Shown: piece by piece, positions 6,454 through 7,449 of the stretch
How the letters are laid out: every line of letters begins with the position of its first letter
How positions within the stretch are numbered: the stretch's first letter is position 1
NCBI GenBank assembly: GCA_023430945.1
Contig: JAEYYE010000292.1
Span: 1 to 7,449, forward strand
Direction of reading: 5' to 3'
Source of the DNA: Bacteroidota bacterium
GTDB lineage: Bacteria > Bacteroidota > Bacteroidia > Flavobacteriales_F > PHOS-HE28
DNA: 7,449 bases
The notes under the pieces: model-generated
Seen by the model: only the letters and a program-made list of their open reading frames with translations
What the model was told of the DNA's origin: nothing
Databases searched by the model: none
Made by a program: the position numbers and the translations under genes

Positions 6454-7437
6454 TCAGATCGCCCGATCGCGCCAGTAGAGCAACAGGAAACACAGGAACA
6501 TCGCCGAAAGCGTGGTGGTGGAAACGATCAGCCAGCGGATCGGATACACCTTCTTGTCGCTTACTTCCGGATAGATGATCGTATTGGTGTAGGTGAGCTC
6601 CTTGGTCACGTCGCTGATCACCTGCTCATATTCGGTGAGCAACCGGTCGTAGTTCGCGCGGAAAAGATCGCTCAGTTCGCTGAGCTGGCGGAATTCACCA
6701 CCTTTCTGCTCCAGCGCCGTGATCTTCGCCTGCACTTCGTCCATACGCGATCTGGGCACGCCTTCCTGCACCATGCGCACATAGCCTTTCGTGAGCTCGC
6801 GCACCTGGCTTTCGTAGGAAAGGATCCCTGCTTCATTCCGCAACTGCTGCAACCGCCGCTCAACGGAATCGAGCTTTTCGCGCTCGTGTGCGAGCGCCCG
6901 ATCGGAGATCCTCAGGATCTCTTCGCTCTTTTCCCTTTGAAGCCTTCGTGCCAGCAGGTTCACCTGATCGAGCATCATGCTCACCATGTCCCGCGCCCGG
7001 CGTGGATCCTCGTCCACCACCTCTATCTGTACGGATTCATACCGTGTCTTGGTGATATCCACCCGGTCGGCGTATTCGTTGTACAATGCATGATATCCGC
7101 CGGCCGATCCGGTATCCACATCATACACCTTCAGCAGATCGAAATGCGCGATCAATGAATCGCGGATGCTGTTGCTTTCCAGCAGTTGCAGCAACTGATC
7201 GGTCCGCGTTTCGATCGAATAGCTGTTGAGGTTCACCGGATAGACGGTGGCGGTGGATCTGTAACGCGGTTTGATGAACGTGGGCCCGCTGAAGATCGCG
7301 GAAAGCACCAGCGCGATCGCGCCCACGGCCAGGATCGGCTTCCACCGATCGCGCAATATGTTCAGCGATCCCCGGAAACCAAGGTCCTCGTCGATCCGAT
7401 CCTGATGGGCGGGCCGCTTCCGTGCCGGATCCTTCAC
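6454..7437 (-). CDS. Wzz-like polysaccharide chain-length determinant protein
   Basis: The 327-residue frame has the layout of a polysaccharide co-polymerase (Wzz family). A charged cytoplasmic N-terminus is followed by TM1 (about 33-50, ILAVGAIALVLSAIFSG), a long periplasmic domain with heptad-like, charge-rich helices (about 160-280), then the conserved IIYPEVSDKKVYPIR segment (287-301) and TM2 (302-321). It ends six residues later without a tyrosine-kinase domain. Such proteins set the chain length of O-antigen or capsule made by a Wzy polymerase. The chosen start is GTG at 7437, the only start codon in this frame before TM1. The frame remains open to the window edge, so a start further out is possible. 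GTG overlaps a TGA in another frame (GTGA, 7434-7437), which could be the stop of an upstream gene. The ligase/polymerase gene follows after 1 bp, which supports a shared job in surface glycan export. Confidence 0.88.
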   Translation of the reverse strand: MKDPARKRPAHQDRIDEDLGFRGSLNILRDRWKPILAVGAIALVLSAIFSGPTFIKPRYRSTATVYPVNLNSYSIETRTDQLLQLLESNSIRDSLIAHFDLLKVYDVDTGSAGGYHALYNEYADRVDITKTRYESVQIEVVDEDPRRARDMVSMMLDQVNLLARRLQREKSEEILRISDRALAHEREKLDSVERRLQQLRNEAGILSYESQVRELTKGYVRMVQEGVPRSRMDEVQAKITALEQKGGEFRQLSELSDLFRANYDRLLTEYEQVISDVTKELTYTNTIIYPEVSDKKVYPIRWLIVSTTTLSAMFLCFLLLYWRDRAI

Positions 7438-7449
7438 TCCGATATCATC

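Larger units (their letters stand above)
1..7449. repeat. Dense dispersed GATC motif across the whole window
   Basis: GATC was counted line by line at about 188 copies, one per 40 bp, against about 29 expected at equal base use. Most copies extend as CGATC, GATCG or GATCC; the palindrome CGATCG is common. Copies fall in several codon frames (Ile in G-ATC, Asp in GAT-C) and are equally frequent in the 453-bp gap at 2430-2882, so amino acid content does not explain them. Density is highest in the first 900 bp and lower in parts of the phosphatase and ligase genes. The count is manual and may be off by a few. Confidence 0.8.

Noticed and set aside
5953..7158. 401-codon open frame on the plus strand
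   Set aside because: It lies antisense to the Wzz-like and ligase genes, both of which have clear family motifs and membrane segments. Its translation is rich in His, Arg and Gln with no domain character, as expected for a shadow frame.
1..7449. CRISPR array, tRNA, rRNA or insertion sequence
   Set aside because: I saw no regularly spaced repeats, no cloverleaf, no rRNA-like stretch, and no transposase motif or terminal inverted repeats anywhere. The dispersed GATC motif is not spaced like an array.

Overview
The window looks like chromosomal DNA of a Bacteroidota bacterium, probably of the Flavobacteriales. The signs are a secreted protein with a type IX secretion (T9SS, PorSS) C-terminal sorting domain, an LpxD-like acyltransferase of the kind I associate with flavobacteria, and start sites without clear Shine-Dalgarno sequences. 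The DNA is GC-rich for that group and carries GATC at an extraordinary density. My hand count is about 188 sites in 7449 bp, where about 29 would be expected at random base use.

Left part (1-2429, minus strand): an adenine deaminase gene (ade) runs off the left edge, so its last residues are missing. Directly upstream of it, 21 bp away on the same strand, is a gene for a secreted or surface-anchored protein of unknown function with a signal peptide and a T9SS sorting domain. Between 2430 and 2882 is a 453-bp gap between divergent genes. It holds no convincing gene but several small dyads and a weak candidate promoter.

Middle part (2883-5037, plus strand): a TTG-started LpxD-like hexapeptide acyltransferase is followed after 4 bp by a protein phosphatase with a GAF-like N-terminal domain and a SpoIIE/PP2C catalytic domain. 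The tight spacing implies one operon, pairing an envelope or sugar acyltransferase with a signalling phosphatase.

Right part (4995-7437, minus strand): a Wzz-like polysaccharide chain-length determinant is followed after 1 bp by a polytopic O-antigen ligase/polymerase family protein. This looks like the downstream end of a surface-polysaccharide operon that continues beyond the right edge. The end of the ligase gene overlaps the end of the phosphatase gene by 43 bp in antisense.

Taken together, most of the window concerns the cell envelope (lipid A-like acylation, polysaccharide chain length and ligation, a T9SS cargo), plus a purine salvage enzyme. I found no mobile element, CRISPR array, tRNA or rRNA. 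No whole new system is evident. The items most worth following are the GATC enrichment, the acyltransferase-phosphatase pairing and the altered pocket motif of the LpxD-like protein.
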